64,000 nt of DNA from CAXBNB01 sp040151475 (GCF_040151475.1 NZ_JBDKWG010000130.1:110924-174923); one strand, 5' to 3'. Shown: positions 9,196 through 18,110, counted from the stretch's first letter. A program made the numbers and translations. The notes: generated by a model not told the origin, from the letters alone.

Positions 9196-9774
9196 ATGAG
9201 TAAAAAACCGGACATATCGAAACTGAATAAAAAAGCACCCTATAGTGTCCCAAATGACTATTTCGAAAAACTTCCGGATATCATACAATCGAGAATAGCA
9301 CTGGAAGAAGATGAAGAGAATGTAGTTGTTTTTGACTCAGTGAAAACAAGCAAAAAACTTCCATTTGAAGTACCTGAAAGATACTTTGAACAATTGCCTT
9401 CTGTCATTCAGAATAAAACTCAAAAATCTAAAAAGAGTAGAGTAATCTCTTTCGGGTTTGAACAACAACAAATAAAATGGGTGTTGATTCCAGCAGCAAT
9501 AGCCGTTTTTGTATTGGGATATTCATTATTTTTCAACCAAAAGACAGAAACTGTCAATACTGAAGAACTAATTGCTCAGGTAAGCTCGGAAGATTTGATA
9601 GCCTACCTTGAAATGAGTGACCTCTCAACTGATGAAATCATAAGCACCGTGAATTTTGAAGAGATAGACTTAGAGTTTGAAAACACAGAGTCTGACATGC
9701 TTGATGAATTGAATTTTAGTGATGAGGAAATAGACGACCTTTTGATTGAATTTAGTCTGGAAACAGATGTTTAA
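9196..9774 (+). CDS. Single-pass membrane protein with duplicated motif, probable anti-sigma factor
   Basis: The 192 residues hold an N-terminal cytoplasmic part, one membrane helix (WVLIPAAIAVFVLGYSLFF, about 94-112) and a very acidic C-terminal part. The N-terminal part contains a motif twice: KAPYSVPNDYFEKLPDIIQS (about 13-32) and KLPFEVPERYFEQLPSVIQN (about 54-73). Position after an ECF sigma gene and the topology suggest an anti-sigma factor, but there is no zinc HxxxCxxC motif of the common ZAS type. The acidic tail would be periplasmic. The function is inference from context. Confidence 0.7.
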   Translation: MSKKPDISKLNKKAPYSVPNDYFEKLPDIIQSRIALEEDEENVVVFDSVKTSKKLPFEVPERYFEQLPSVIQNKTQKSKKSRVISFGFEQQQIKWVLIPAAIAVFVLGYSLFFNQKTETVNTEELIAQVSSEDLIAYLEMSDLSTDEIISTVNFEEIDLEFENTESDMLDELNFSDEEIDDLLIEFSLETDV

Positions 9775-9797
9775 TAAAAAATTAAAGAACTTTGAAT

Positions 9798-10304
9798 ATG
9801 AAAAATTTACGTTTTAACCGAATACTATTTTCTGCACTGCTAATGCTGGGGTCAATAGTTGGTTATGGTCAAAGCGGAGATGCTTTAAAAAAGCTGGAAG
9901 CTGCCAAAATCGGACTAATTACAGAACGCCTTGGCCTTACTCCTGAACAGGCTCAAAAATTTTGGCCCATCTATCAGGAATATGCTCAAAAACAAAAAAC
10001 CATACAGTCTGACTTTATGGAAATAAGAAAGAATTATGACCGCACCTCTGCCAGTGACGAAGAAACAAGGGAAATGCTAAAAAAGGGACAGGCTATAAAA
10101 CAAACCAAGTTAAACCTGGAAAAAGAATATTCCGACAAAATGCTCAATGTCATCGATACCAAACAATTAATGTCTTTGAGGGAAGCCGAAGGGGATTTTA
10201 GAAAAATGTTGCTTAGAAAATTAGAGCAACGACAAAGTCAACAACAAAACAGGGAACAGATTCGTCAACAAAATCAGCAAAGATTGAATCAAAAAAGAAA
10301 CTAA
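9798..10304 (+). CDS. Spy/CpxP-like periplasmic stress protein
   Basis: From the ATG at 9798 this encodes 168 residues with a signal peptide (MKNLRFNRILFSALLMLGSI, ending VGYGQ). The mature part has the Spy/CpxP/Zra-like helical pattern: LITERLGLTPEQAQKFWPIY then a long charged helix, MLNVIDTKQLMSLREAEGDF, and a Gln/Arg-rich tail. Such proteins are periplasmic chaperones or metal/envelope-stress sensors. A TTG at 9792 in the same frame is a less likely start. Position in the sigma-factor cluster fits envelope stress. Confidence 0.75.
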   Translation: MKNLRFNRILFSALLMLGSIVGYGQSGDALKKLEAAKIGLITERLGLTPEQAQKFWPIYQEYAQKQKTIQSDFMEIRKNYDRTSASDEETREMLKKGQAIKQTKLNLEKEYSDKMLNVIDTKQLMSLREAEGDFRKMLLRKLEQRQSQQQNREQIRQQNQQRLNQKRN

Positions 10305-10311
10305 CATAAAA

Positions 10312-10357
10312 TCAGGTTTATGATGACCAAAAGTGTTTACGATCATCATAAACCTGA
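10312..10357. terminator. Perfect 15-bp inverted repeat, probable terminator
   Basis: TCAGGTTTATGATGA (10312-10326) and TCATCATAAACCTGA (10343-10357) are exact reverse complements around a 16-nt loop. The repeat lies 7 nt after the Spy-like gene stop and 9 nt before the next frame. The T-rich tail is weak (ATAAATATTTT), so it is either a terminator or an mRNA 3'-end stabiliser. Confidence 0.65.
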
Positions 10358-10366
10358 ATAAATATT

Positions 10367-11404
10367 TTGAACATAATTAATTTGAGAGCCTCTACTCTAC
10401 ACATATTTATTATTTCAATTTCCTTTTTTTCTGTCTTGTCTTATCATAGCAAGGCACAAGAAAGTGACTCAACTGAACTGGCTAATCTAACAGCCGAGTT
10501 GGATGCTATTTTCGCCAATGAAAGTGACTCTTTAAGCCTCATGAATCTAATTGACAGCATCTTATCCAGCGATATTTCTGGTTCGTTTCTCTCCTTAAGA
10601 TTGGGCTATTCCAGCAGGATCACTTCTGCGGGAAGAAGCTTCGGTGTAGACCAGCAAGGCATCATACCAAGTGTATCTTACTACCATAAATCTGGTTTGT
10701 TCGGAGATGCTACAGGAATATGGAACAATGAGCTTGAGCCGAAATATTACCTTACCATTCTCACCGCAGGATATATTGGAAGTATTTCAAATAAGTGGTC
10801 TTATGCCCTGTCCTACGATCATTCATTTTACCATTCTTCAGATGATACCTATTCTTTTCCATTGACCAATTCACTAAACTCTTCATTGACAGTAGATTTA
10901 AAACATATATACACTGGGATTGACTACTCTTTTTCTTTTGGTGATGACACAGCCAATAGTATCAGTTGGAATGCCACCGGCGTGATTAAGAAAAAAGCTT
11001 TTAAACCATTCAAAACGGTCTCTTTTTTACCTTCTATTTCTATTTTATTTGGCACTCAAAATATAACTGACCAATACAATGCAGCTGAACCAAGACCTGT
11101 TTTGGCAAACCTGACCGATGCAGAGATCGAAATAATAGCCAGAAGAAGAAGGCTAAGCCAACTACAAAAGCAAAGACTCATTGATGCAAGAGATGAAGCT
11201 CAAGCTGGCCAAACCACTTCAACTTCAAAGCAATTTGGATTAATGAATTACTACATTTCGTTACCCATTCTTCTTACTTCTGACAAATTTGGAATCACAA
11301 TAAGCTACAACTACAATATCCCCAAAGCAATTACAGGTTCAGATTACAGCACAGAATCAAACGGCTACTTCGGCTTTACTTTATCCTATAATTTAGGATT
11401 CTAA
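10367..11404 (+). CDS. Putative outer-membrane beta-barrel protein, unknown family
   Basis: This encodes up to 345 residues from a TTG start (10367); no ATG lies before the mature part. The leader (LHIFIISISFFSVLSY...SKAQ) is a signal peptide. The remainder alternates polar and aromatic residues as in transmembrane strands (SFLSLRLGYSSRITSA, GLFGDATGIWNNEL, WSYALSYDHSFYHS) and ends in GYFGFTLSYNLGF, with the terminal Phe typical of barrels. I do not recognise the family. An inserted charged stretch near residue 245 (LTDAEIEIIARRRRLSQLQK) looks like an extracellular or periplasmic loop. Confidence 0.7.
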   Translation: MNIINLRASTLHIFIISISFFSVLSYHSKAQESDSTELANLTAELDAIFANESDSLSLMNLIDSILSSDISGSFLSLRLGYSSRITSAGRSFGVDQQGIIPSVSYYHKSGLFGDATGIWNNELEPKYYLTILTAGYIGSISNKWSYALSYDHSFYHSSDDTYSFPLTNSLNSSLTVDLKHIYTGIDYSFSFGDDTANSISWNATGVIKKKAFKPFKTVSFLPSISILFGTQNITDQYNAAEPRPVLANLTDAEIEIIARRRRLSQLQKQRLIDARDEAQAGQTTSTSKQFGLMNYYISLPILLTSDKFGITISYNYNIPKAITGSDYSTESNGYFGFTLSYNLGF

Positions 11405-11430
11405 AACACGGGTATTCTACGAACCAATTG

Positions 11431-11438
11431 TACCTTTG
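11431..11438 (+). promoter_or_regulatory. Candidate -7 box for xseA
   Basis: TACCTTTG fits TAnnTTTG and lies 23 nt before the TTG start of xseA. No clear -33 TTG is present, so this is a partial match. Confidence 0.4.
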
Positions 11439-11461
11439 CATTTGATCAACTACATTGAAAA

Positions 11462-12685
11462 TTGGATTCTCTTACCCTTTTAGAATTTAATCAACTTATC
11501 AAATCCGTTCTGGACAACAGTCTGGACAAATCCTATTGGATCATTGCTGAAATTGGCGAAATGAATGTAAACCAAAAAGGCCATTGCTATCTGGAATTGG
11601 TAGAAAAAAAAGACAACTACATTCTTGCAAAAAACAGAGCTACCATTTGGTCTTACACCTTTTCGAATCTCAGCAATTGGTTTGAAAACATGACTGGAAC
11701 GACCTTACAGTCGGGTATGAAGGTACTTGTCAATGCATCTGTCCAATACCATGAAGTATATGGATTTAGTCTGAACATCAAAGACGTTGATCCTAATTTC
11801 ACTATTGGGGAACGAGAACGCAAAAAACAAGAAACCATCAAAAGGTTGGAAGCGGAAGGTATTTTTGATATGAATAAATCTGTTTCCCTGCCGTTGATTC
11901 CCCAGCGTATAGCCATCATCAGTTCGGAAAGTGCTGCCGGATATGGCGATTTTATTCATCAGTTGGAAAACAATCCGTATGGATACAAAGTGCACGCACA
12001 ACTATTTCAAGCTGTAATGCAAGGAGATCAGGCTGTTGAATCTATCATACAGTCACTTCACAGAATATATAATTTGGAAAATCAATTTGAACTGGTGATC
12101 ATCATTCGTGGTGGTGGTGCCAAAACAGATTTGGATTGTTTTGACGATTATGAGTTATGTGCTCATGTCGCCCAGTTCCCACTGCCAGTAGTTACTGGCA
12201 TAGGGCATGAACGAGACAATACCATTGTAGATTTAGTGGCCAACACCAGAATGAAAACTCCAACGGCCGTTGCTGAATTTATCATCAGTGGATTCATAGA
12301 TTTTGAATCCAATATAAATGAACTGTATGATCAAATTTCATCACGATCAGGAGAGGTAATTAGAAGACATGATGAATACCTCAGCAACCTGATGTATCAA
12401 CTTAGTTTATCTGTTCAAAACAAAGTTCACCAACACGACCTGATTCTCAGCAAACTGGAAGTAAACATTAAAACACGATCGTTGCAAACCATAGAAAAAC
12501 AAAAGAACAGGCTTAATCTTTTTGAAAAATCGATTTCAGCAGCTGATCCACAAAAAATACTGGAACGAGGTTTTACCATAACAAAAATAAACGGGCAACC
12601 AATGTTGAAAATTAAAAGCATTAAAACCGGAGACGAAGTAGAAACTACAACTAAAACCGGTACAATTAAAAGTACTGTAAACTAA
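11462..12685 (+). CDS. xseA: Exodeoxyribonuclease VII large subunit
   Basis: This 407-residue protein has an N-terminal OB-fold domain (about 1-100, YWIIAEIGEMNVNQKGHCYL) and the catalytic domain with IISSESAAGYGDF, IIRGGGAKTDLDCFDDYELC and GIGHERDNTIVDLVANTRMK, followed by TPTAVAEFI and a long coiled-coil region. With XseB it forms the nuclease that degrades single-stranded DNA to oligonucleotides. The start is TTG: no ATG occurs before residue 36 and the N-terminal alignment needs the earlier start. xseB follows 6 nt later. Confidence 0.97.
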   Translation: MDSLTLLEFNQLIKSVLDNSLDKSYWIIAEIGEMNVNQKGHCYLELVEKKDNYILAKNRATIWSYTFSNLSNWFENMTGTTLQSGMKVLVNASVQYHEVYGFSLNIKDVDPNFTIGERERKKQETIKRLEAEGIFDMNKSVSLPLIPQRIAIISSESAAGYGDFIHQLENNPYGYKVHAQLFQAVMQGDQAVESIIQSLHRIYNLENQFELVIIIRGGGAKTDLDCFDDYELCAHVAQFPLPVVTGIGHERDNTIVDLVANTRMKTPTAVAEFIISGFIDFESNINELYDQISSRSGEVIRRHDEYLSNLMYQLSLSVQNKVHQHDLILSKLEVNIKTRSLQTIEKQKNRLNLFEKSISAADPQKILERGFTITKINGQPMLKIKSIKTGDEVETTTKTGTIKSTVN

Positions 12686-12691
12686 ATACCA

Positions 12692-12880
12692 ATGGCTAAA
12701 AAGAAACCTTCTTATAAAGAAGCACAATCGGAACTGGAAGAAATCGTAAACAAACTCGAAAGCGAATCAACAGATATAGATGACTTAACAGAGTTGACGA
12801 AAAGAGCGACAGAGCTGGTAAAGTATTGTAGAGAAAAATTACGATCTACTGAAGAGGAGTTAAAGGCCAATTCGGAATAA
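12692..12880 (+). CDS. xseB: Exodeoxyribonuclease VII small subunit
   Basis: This 62-residue helical protein has the family pattern KPSYKEAQSELEEIVNKLES followed by LTKRATELVKYCREKL. It packs on the C-terminal helices of XseA. The position directly after xseA and the usual length settle the call. Confidence 0.95.
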   Translation: MAKKKPSYKEAQSELEEIVNKLESESTDIDDLTELTKRATELVKYCREKLRSTEEELKANSE

Positions 12881-12908
12881 CCGTACTATGTCATAATATA
12901 AATCCCGC

Positions 12909-12944
12909 TCCCGTTTTGTGTCTCCACAAACGGGAATCATTTTT
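12909..12944 (+). terminator. Intrinsic terminator after xseAB
   Basis: TCCCGTTTTGTG and CACAAACGGGA pair with one bulged T around a 4-nt loop, followed by ATCATTTTT. It starts 29 nt after the xseB stop. Confidence 0.8.
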
Positions 12945-12947
12945 GAG

Positions 12948-12971
12948 AATGTTTGTGCGGACACAAACATT
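12948..12971. repeat. Second hairpin downstream of xseB
   Basis: AATGTTTGTG and CACAAACATT form a perfect 10-bp stem with the 4-nt loop CGGA. It shares the core GTTTGTG/CACAAAC with the terminator just upstream. It may serve as a back-up terminator. Confidence 0.55.
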
Positions 12972-13021
12972 GGCTTTTAAAGCAAATGTGACAAAGAGGA
13001 AAACATTAACAACATTAAGCT

Positions 13022-13642
13022 TTAGATTCCTTGGAGGTGTTTTGTGTCGTTTTCCCTAACCAGTGAAAAAGTGTTGTTTGAATAGGACAACTCATACAGG
13101 CAAAGGTTTTGATGCAAGAACCTATCCATTTTGTCCAGAGGATGATTCAACAACCAGCATACTAATATTCTAATCGCCCGGCCATGACAGCATACAAGTA
13201 TGGTTTGTTCGTCCTCGTTAGACAGGATATAATCCATACTTTGTTTTTGTCTTGCCATCACTTGATTGGGAGACTCTCCCCCACTAATAGCAGCATCCAA
13301 TTTACCTGCTTTCCATTCCTCGATTGAGTCCAAATAACGCTGGTGCATTTCCTGATCGAAAAATTGGCCTTCATAATTTCCCCAACTGATTTCATCCAAA
13401 CCTTCCAAAGACTCGTATGGCAGCCCGTCATCAATAAAACCCTGTACAGATTCTATGGTTCTTACCAGAGACGAAGTATAAATTTTATCAAAAGGAATGT
13501 CACTATAAGCTTTATAAAAAGACTCTGCCTGCTTTCTCCCCAAATCATTGAGAGAAGAGTTAATCCCCCTTCCCTGCACCATATTCTTTTTATTAAACTC
13601 TGTCTGTCCATGTCTGATTATGTATATTTTTTTGGTTTTCAA
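13022..13642 (-). CDS. Histidine phosphatase superfamily protein (phosphoglycerate mutase-like)
   Basis: From a TTG start at 13642 this gives 206 residues beginning MKTKKIYIIRHGQTEFNKKN. The RHG catalytic motif carries the phosphorylated His, and LVCCHGRAIRILVCWL supplies the second catalytic His; SSLVRTIESVQGF is the usual arginine block. The frame is open up to an ATG at 13705, but that start would overlap the divergent thioesterase start, so TTG is preferred. Family members dephosphorylate small phosphometabolites; the substrate cannot be read from sequence. Confidence 0.88.
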   Translation of the reverse strand: MKTKKIYIIRHGQTEFNKKNMVQGRGINSSLNDLGRKQAESFYKAYSDIPFDKIYTSSLVRTIESVQGFIDDGLPYESLEGLDEISWGNYEGQFFDQEMHQRYLDSIEEWKAGKLDAAISGGESPNQVMARQKQSMDYILSNEDEQTILVCCHGRAIRILVCWLLNHPLDKMDRFLHQNLCLYELSYSNNTFSLVRENDTKHLQGI

Positions 13643-13658
13643 TTGAAATGTATCTTTG
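13631..13658 (+). promoter_or_regulatory. Promoter of the menaquinone operon
   Basis: TTTG (13631-13634), a 16-nt spacer and TATCTTTG (13651-13658) match the Bacteroidota -33/-7 pattern. It is 39 nt upstream of the thioesterase ATG and lies over the 5' end of the divergent phosphatase gene. Confidence 0.65.
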
Positions 13659-13697
13659 TTTGTGGAGTTGCGAAGATAGGACAAATAATCAATCGAT

Positions 13698-14117
13698 ATG
13701 TTCAATAAAGATTTTACCTTAGAAGGAATAAATGAGTTTTCTAAAAAGTCAATGGTTGGTCATATTGGCATTGAATTTACCGAAATAGGTGAAGATTATA
13801 TCAAAGCAAAAATGCCTGTTGACCACAGAACAATTCAACCAATGGGACTACTACACGGAGGGGCTTCTGTAGTACTTGCCGAGACCCTCGGAAGTATAGG
13901 AGCGACTATGACCACAGATATAAGCAAACAGGCCTGTGTAGGTTTAGAAATAAATGCCAATCATATCAAATCGGCGAAAAATGGATTCGTCCATGGCATT
14001 GCCAAACCCGTTCATATAGGAAAAAAAACACATATCTGGGAAATTAAAGTTTCAAACGACGATGACGAATTGGTCTGCATTAGTCGAATTACCATAGCGA
14101 TTATAGATAGAAAATAG
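13698..14117 (+). CDS. menI: Hotdog-fold thioesterase, probable 1,4-dihydroxy-2-naphthoyl-CoA hydrolase
   Basis: This 139-residue protein has the PaaI/YdiI hotdog pattern: MGLLHGGASVVLAETLGSIG at residues 49-68, with the catalytic Glu about residue 62 and HGG at 53-55. Hotdog thioesterases next to men genes hydrolyse DHNA-CoA, the MenB product, to DHNA. It leads an operon with menF, menD and probably menB, which is why I prefer MenI over a general acyl-CoA thioesterase. menF follows after 32 nt. Confidence 0.82.
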   Translation: MFNKDFTLEGINEFSKKSMVGHIGIEFTEIGEDYIKAKMPVDHRTIQPMGLLHGGASVVLAETLGSIGATMTTDISKQACVGLEINANHIKSAKNGFVHGIAKPVHIGKKTHIWEIKVSNDDDELVCISRITIAIIDRK

Positions 14118-14149
14118 TGTTAAAAAAAACACTCTTGTGAGGCAAGGTC

Positions 14150-15364
14150 ATGAACAACAAATCAGAGAAAACAAACTTAGAATCAACTACCATTTCTTTT
14201 GAAGAAAACCTGGAGTTGTTTTTCAATACTTCCGTAAAATCCAACTTGTCTTTAGCCATTTGGAGAATTCCTCGTCAAGACGAAATTCATGCTATTTGTC
14301 AATTGGACAAAGTAGAAATTTACCCCGATGAATTGGAGACAGCACCTCCGGGATTTTTCTTTGTACCTTTCAACAAGTCTGAATCTAATCAGGGAAATTT
14401 CATTAAAGCAGATTTAATGCTCAATTCTGAAGACAATGAAATAAAAACGAATCCTACATTTAACAAAACCGAATTATTCGATGACTTCAAAAAACAATTT
14501 GAATACCTTTCGGTTTCAGATGAGTTTAACATTTCAGACTTTCTTCCCAATGTCAAGACTAAGGAAAAAAATCAGGAAGAATTCGAGCTATTGATAAAAG
14601 AATCAATTGATGCCATAAGAGAAGGCAGTTATCAAAAAATAGTACCGTCACGCAATAAGCTGATCCCCATATCAGGAAAATTCAACCCTGTTAAAGAATT
14701 TTTAAAGCTTTGTGAAGCCTACGAAAACGCATTTGTATCTATCGTGTTTGTGCCGAAAGCCGGGCTTTGGATGGGTGCAACACCAGAGCTGCTCCTTTCT
14801 ATTGGAGACAATAAAATTTTCAGAACAGAAGCACTGGCTGGCACGCAAAGTATTCCCCAAAACTTTGAACTCTCCAAAGTAGCCTGGACACAAAAAGAAA
14901 TCGAAGAACAAGCCTTGGTGAGCAGGTACATTGTCAACTGTTTCAAAAGCATCAGACTCAGAGAGTTTACCGAATACGGACCAAAAACGATCAAAGCAGG
15001 AAATCTTATTCATTTAAAAACTGCATTCACTGTTGATATGGATCAGGTGAACTACCCGCTATTGGGTACCGCAATGTTGGACTTACTTCACCCTACATCC
15101 GCTGTATGTGGCATGCCCATGAAGCCGGCAGCTAAGTTTCTCAAGAAAAAAGAAGGATTTGACCGCTCCTATTTTAGCGGCTATCTTGGGCCTTCTAATA
15201 TTGAAGGTAATACCAGTCTTTATGTAAATTTGAGGTGCATGATCGTCTCAAAAAATCACGCAATGCTTTTTGCCGGTGCAGGTGTCACAGAAGATAGCGA
15301 TCCTGAAAGCGAATGGCTGGAAACAGAAATGAAATTCCAGACACTCCTTAATGTCATATTATAA
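14150..15364 (+). CDS. menF: Isochorismate synthase
   Basis: The 404 residues contain the chorismate-binding fold in the C-terminal two thirds: ALAGTQSIP, a block containing EIEEQALVSRYIV, HPTSAVCGMPMKPA and GFDRSYFSGYLGPSNIEG, ending FAGAGVTEDSDPESEW. The enzyme converts chorismate to isochorismate, the first step of menaquinone synthesis. The downstream menD makes MenF more likely than a siderophore EntC. menD starts 11 nt after the stop. Confidence 0.94.
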   Translation: MNNKSEKTNLESTTISFEENLELFFNTSVKSNLSLAIWRIPRQDEIHAICQLDKVEIYPDELETAPPGFFFVPFNKSESNQGNFIKADLMLNSEDNEIKTNPTFNKTELFDDFKKQFEYLSVSDEFNISDFLPNVKTKEKNQEEFELLIKESIDAIREGSYQKIVPSRNKLIPISGKFNPVKEFLKLCEAYENAFVSIVFVPKAGLWMGATPELLLSIGDNKIFRTEALAGTQSIPQNFELSKVAWTQKEIEEQALVSRYIVNCFKSIRLREFTEYGPKTIKAGNLIHLKTAFTVDMDQVNYPLLGTAMLDLLHPTSAVCGMPMKPAAKFLKKKEGFDRSYFSGYLGPSNIEGNTSLYVNLRCMIVSKNHAMLFAGAGVTEDSDPESEWLETEMKFQTLLNVIL

Positions 15365-15375
15365 ATTATAATCTT

Positions 15376-17067
15376 ATGGTGCTTCAACCTGTTGTTGACA
15401 TTGCTGAAATCTGTTCCAGAAAAGGAATCACCAAGGCAATCATTTGTCCGGGTTCCAGAAATGCACCACTCATCCTGGCATTTTCCCGGCATCCTGATAT
15501 CGAATGCTTCTCCATTCCCGACGAACGGTCATCTGCATTTATAGGACTTGGCATGGCTTTGAAAACAAAAGCACCTGTTGTACTTATATGTACCTCGGGT
15601 TCTGCAGCCTACAACTTTGCTCCTGCTGTGGCTGAAGCTTATTTTTCTCACATTCCCCTACTGGTAATCACCGCAGATCGGCCTCATGAGTGGATCGGAC
15701 AATTGGATGGACAAACCATCTATCAGGAAAATATTTTCGGTCAACACGTCAAAAAAAGCTTTGTTTTTCCATCTGACTACACACACGACGATGCTGTATG
15801 GCACTGCCATCGCATTACCAATGAAGCCATCAACATATCTTCAGAATTCCCACAGGGGCCTACGCACCTCAATGTGCCAATGAGGGAACCATTTTATCCT
15901 GAAGATGATGAAATAATCAACTATTCCGATGATGTAAAAATCATAAATACTCAGGTTTTCAAACACCAGTTACTTCGTTGGAATGACGCTGAAAAATTTA
16001 ATGATTTCAGTAAAATATTAATCATTGGAGGACAAAGCAAATTCAGTCATGAATTGAACAGATTACTTTCTGAGATTTCTGAGAAATACAATATTCCTAT
16101 AATATCAGATATTATTTCCAACTTAAATGAAGTAGAAAATGCCATCACTTCTCAGGATGCTTTTTTGAAAAACAAATCAATATACGATGACTTAAAACCT
16201 GATTTGATCATTACCTATGGCAAGTCGGTGATTTCAAAAAACCTTAAATTATTCCTGAGACAAGTAAATCCGGAACAGCATTGGCACGTTCAGTCTGTTG
16301 GAGATGTAGCAGATACATTTCAAAGTCTGACAAAAATTGTGCGGTGCAATCCTTTCGAATTTTTTAGTTTTTTCGAGAAAAACAGAAGTCTGACAGCAGA
16401 CCAGTCATTTTTTGATCTTTGGCAAACAGAAAACAAAAATACTGTTACAGCACTTCATGACAATCTGGACGAAAGCACAGAATTCAGTGAATTCAAAGCA
16501 TTCAAATCTGTAATGGACTCTCTTCCCGGTCATGTGGACTTACACCTGGCCAACAGCATGTCCGTGCGGTATGCAAATCTGATTGGGCTACAAAACAAAA
16601 AAGGTGTAGAGGTATTTGCCAACAGGGGAACCAGTGGGATTGACGGATCAGTAAGCACTGCAATCGGAGCGGCATTAACCACTGAGAGAGACGTTTACTT
16701 ACTCATCGGTGACATGGCCTTCTTCTATGATCGAAATGGATTTTGGCACAACTACCTCCCTGCCAACCTCAAAATTATCCTTTTCAACAACCATGGAGGT
16801 GGTATATTTCGGATGATAGATGGCCCATCCCGTCAACCAGAACTCAAAGAGTTTTTTGAAACCGACCAACAATTAACAGCCAAGCATCTGGCCAATGAAT
16901 ATAACTTAAAATACAGGTCTTGCTCCACCTTTCAAAAACTCAACGAAAGTCTGGTAGAAATATCTCAACCTTCAGACTGCCCGTTTATATTAGAAATAGA
17001 AACCGACCCTGCTACCAACAAAAAGGTATATAGAGAGGTAATTGGAATTTTGAGCCAGTTCAATTAG
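15376..17067 (+). CDS. menD: SEPHCHC synthase (2-succinyl-5-enolpyruvyl-6-hydroxy-3-cyclohexene-1-carboxylate synthase)
   Basis: This 563-residue thiamine-diphosphate enzyme has the N-terminal block ICPGSRNAPLILAF, the catalytic Glu in SIPDERSSAFIGLG, ADRPHEWIGQLDGQTIYQEN, and a C-terminal ThDP-binding block (LLIGDMAFFYDRNGFWHN). It joins isochorismate to 2-oxoglutarate-derived succinic semialdehyde. The length is normal. It is separated from menB by 136 nt. Confidence 0.97.
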   Translation: MVLQPVVDIAEICSRKGITKAIICPGSRNAPLILAFSRHPDIECFSIPDERSSAFIGLGMALKTKAPVVLICTSGSAAYNFAPAVAEAYFSHIPLLVITADRPHEWIGQLDGQTIYQENIFGQHVKKSFVFPSDYTHDDAVWHCHRITNEAINISSEFPQGPTHLNVPMREPFYPEDDEIINYSDDVKIINTQVFKHQLLRWNDAEKFNDFSKILIIGGQSKFSHELNRLLSEISEKYNIPIISDIISNLNEVENAITSQDAFLKNKSIYDDLKPDLIITYGKSVISKNLKLFLRQVNPEQHWHVQSVGDVADTFQSLTKIVRCNPFEFFSFFEKNRSLTADQSFFDLWQTENKNTVTALHDNLDESTEFSEFKAFKSVMDSLPGHVDLHLANSMSVRYANLIGLQNKKGVEVFANRGTSGIDGSVSTAIGAALTTERDVYLLIGDMAFFYDRNGFWHNYLPANLKIILFNNHGGGIFRMIDGPSRQPELKEFFETDQQLTAKHLANEYNLKYRSCSTFQKLNESLVEISQPSDCPFILEIETDPATNKKVYREVIGILSQFN

Positions 17068-17203
17068 TCTCTTGCTACCAGTGAGATTGGTTACTCAGAT
17101 TCATATTTTTTTATAGACATTTCAATTTTAAATTCTGTCATTTCATACATCAATGTAGCATATTTGCTTTATAAGAAATGTTACAAACAAATTAGAGCGC
17201 ATC

Positions 17204-18022
17204 ATGACATTCAACTGGAGTACAATAAAAGAGTATAAGGATATAAAATTTGATTTCTTTGAAGGAATAGCCAAAATAACGATCAACAGACCTGAAGTAT
17301 ATAATGCTTTCAGGCCGGAGACCAACATTGAAATGCTTGAAGCCATGGATATCTGTCGTGAAAGAAGTGATATCAATGTGGTGGTGCTTACCGGAATCGG
17401 TGACAAGGCATTTTGCTCCGGTGGAGATCAAAATGTAAAAGGAATAGGTGGTTACATCGGAGAAGACGGTGTACCCCGCTTGAATGTATTGGATTTGCAC
17501 AAAAAAATCCGATCTCTGCCTAAGCCCGTGATCGCTATGGTAAACGGATACGCTATTGGAGGTGGACATGTACTTCATGTGGTTTGTGATCTCACCATAG
17601 CTTCAGAAAATGCCCGTTTTGGACAAACAGGCCCAAAAGTAGGTAGTTTTGATGGCGGTTTTGGGTCTTCGTATCTTGCCCGCCATGTTGGCCAGAAGAA
17701 AGCCAGAGAAATTTGGTTTTTATGTGAACAATATACCGCAGAAGAAGCAGAAAAAATGGGAATGGTAAACAAAGTAGTGCCATTGGAAGAACTGGAAGCT
17801 ACAACAGTACAGTGGTGCAGAACTATAATGAAAAGAAGCCCGATGGCATTGCGCATGATCAAAAGAGGGCTCAATGCAGAATTAGACGGCCAACATGGAC
17901 TTATGGAATTTGCCGGGGATGCTACACTCATGTTTTACCTGATGGAAGAGGCACAAGAAGGTAAAAATGCATTTTTAGAAAAAAGAGATCCTGATTTTAA
18001 GAAATTTCCTAAGTTTCCTTAA
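17204..18022 (+). CDS. menB: 1,4-dihydroxy-2-naphthoyl-CoA synthase
   Basis: This 272-residue crotonase-fold enzyme carries KAFCSGGDQ, GYAIGGGHVLHVVCDL (oxyanion hole) and FGQTGPKVGSFDGGFGSSYL, all characteristic of MenB. It cyclises o-succinylbenzoyl-CoA. menC, menE and menA are not in this window. A 136-nt gap after menD may hold its own promoter: GCATATTTG at 17158-17166 is close to the -7 consensus. Confidence 0.97.
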   Translation: MTFNWSTIKEYKDIKFDFFEGIAKITINRPEVYNAFRPETNIEMLEAMDICRERSDINVVVLTGIGDKAFCSGGDQNVKGIGGYIGEDGVPRLNVLDLHKKIRSLPKPVIAMVNGYAIGGGHVLHVVCDLTIASENARFGQTGPKVGSFDGGFGSSYLARHVGQKKAREIWFLCEQYTAEEAEKMGMVNKVVPLEELEATTVQWCRTIMKRSPMALRMIKRGLNAELDGQHGLMEFAGDATLMFYLMEEAQEGKNAFLEKRDPDFKKFPKFP

Positions 18023-18110
18023 TAGGAATTATAATTACAAGTGTTAGTCAATCAAAGAAGAATTTTAAACATAGTAAAGATTTCTCCTTTGAATACTTAA
18101 CTATTGATAA

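Noticed and set aside
10312..10357. The 15-bp inverted repeat as an attachment site or phage integration scar.
   Set aside because: It sits right after a stop codon with normal terminator geometry and no integrase is near.
13643..13705. N-terminal extension of the histidine phosphatase to ATG 13705.
   Set aside because: It would overlap the divergent thioesterase start and cover its promoter; the TTG at 13642 gives the standard N terminus.
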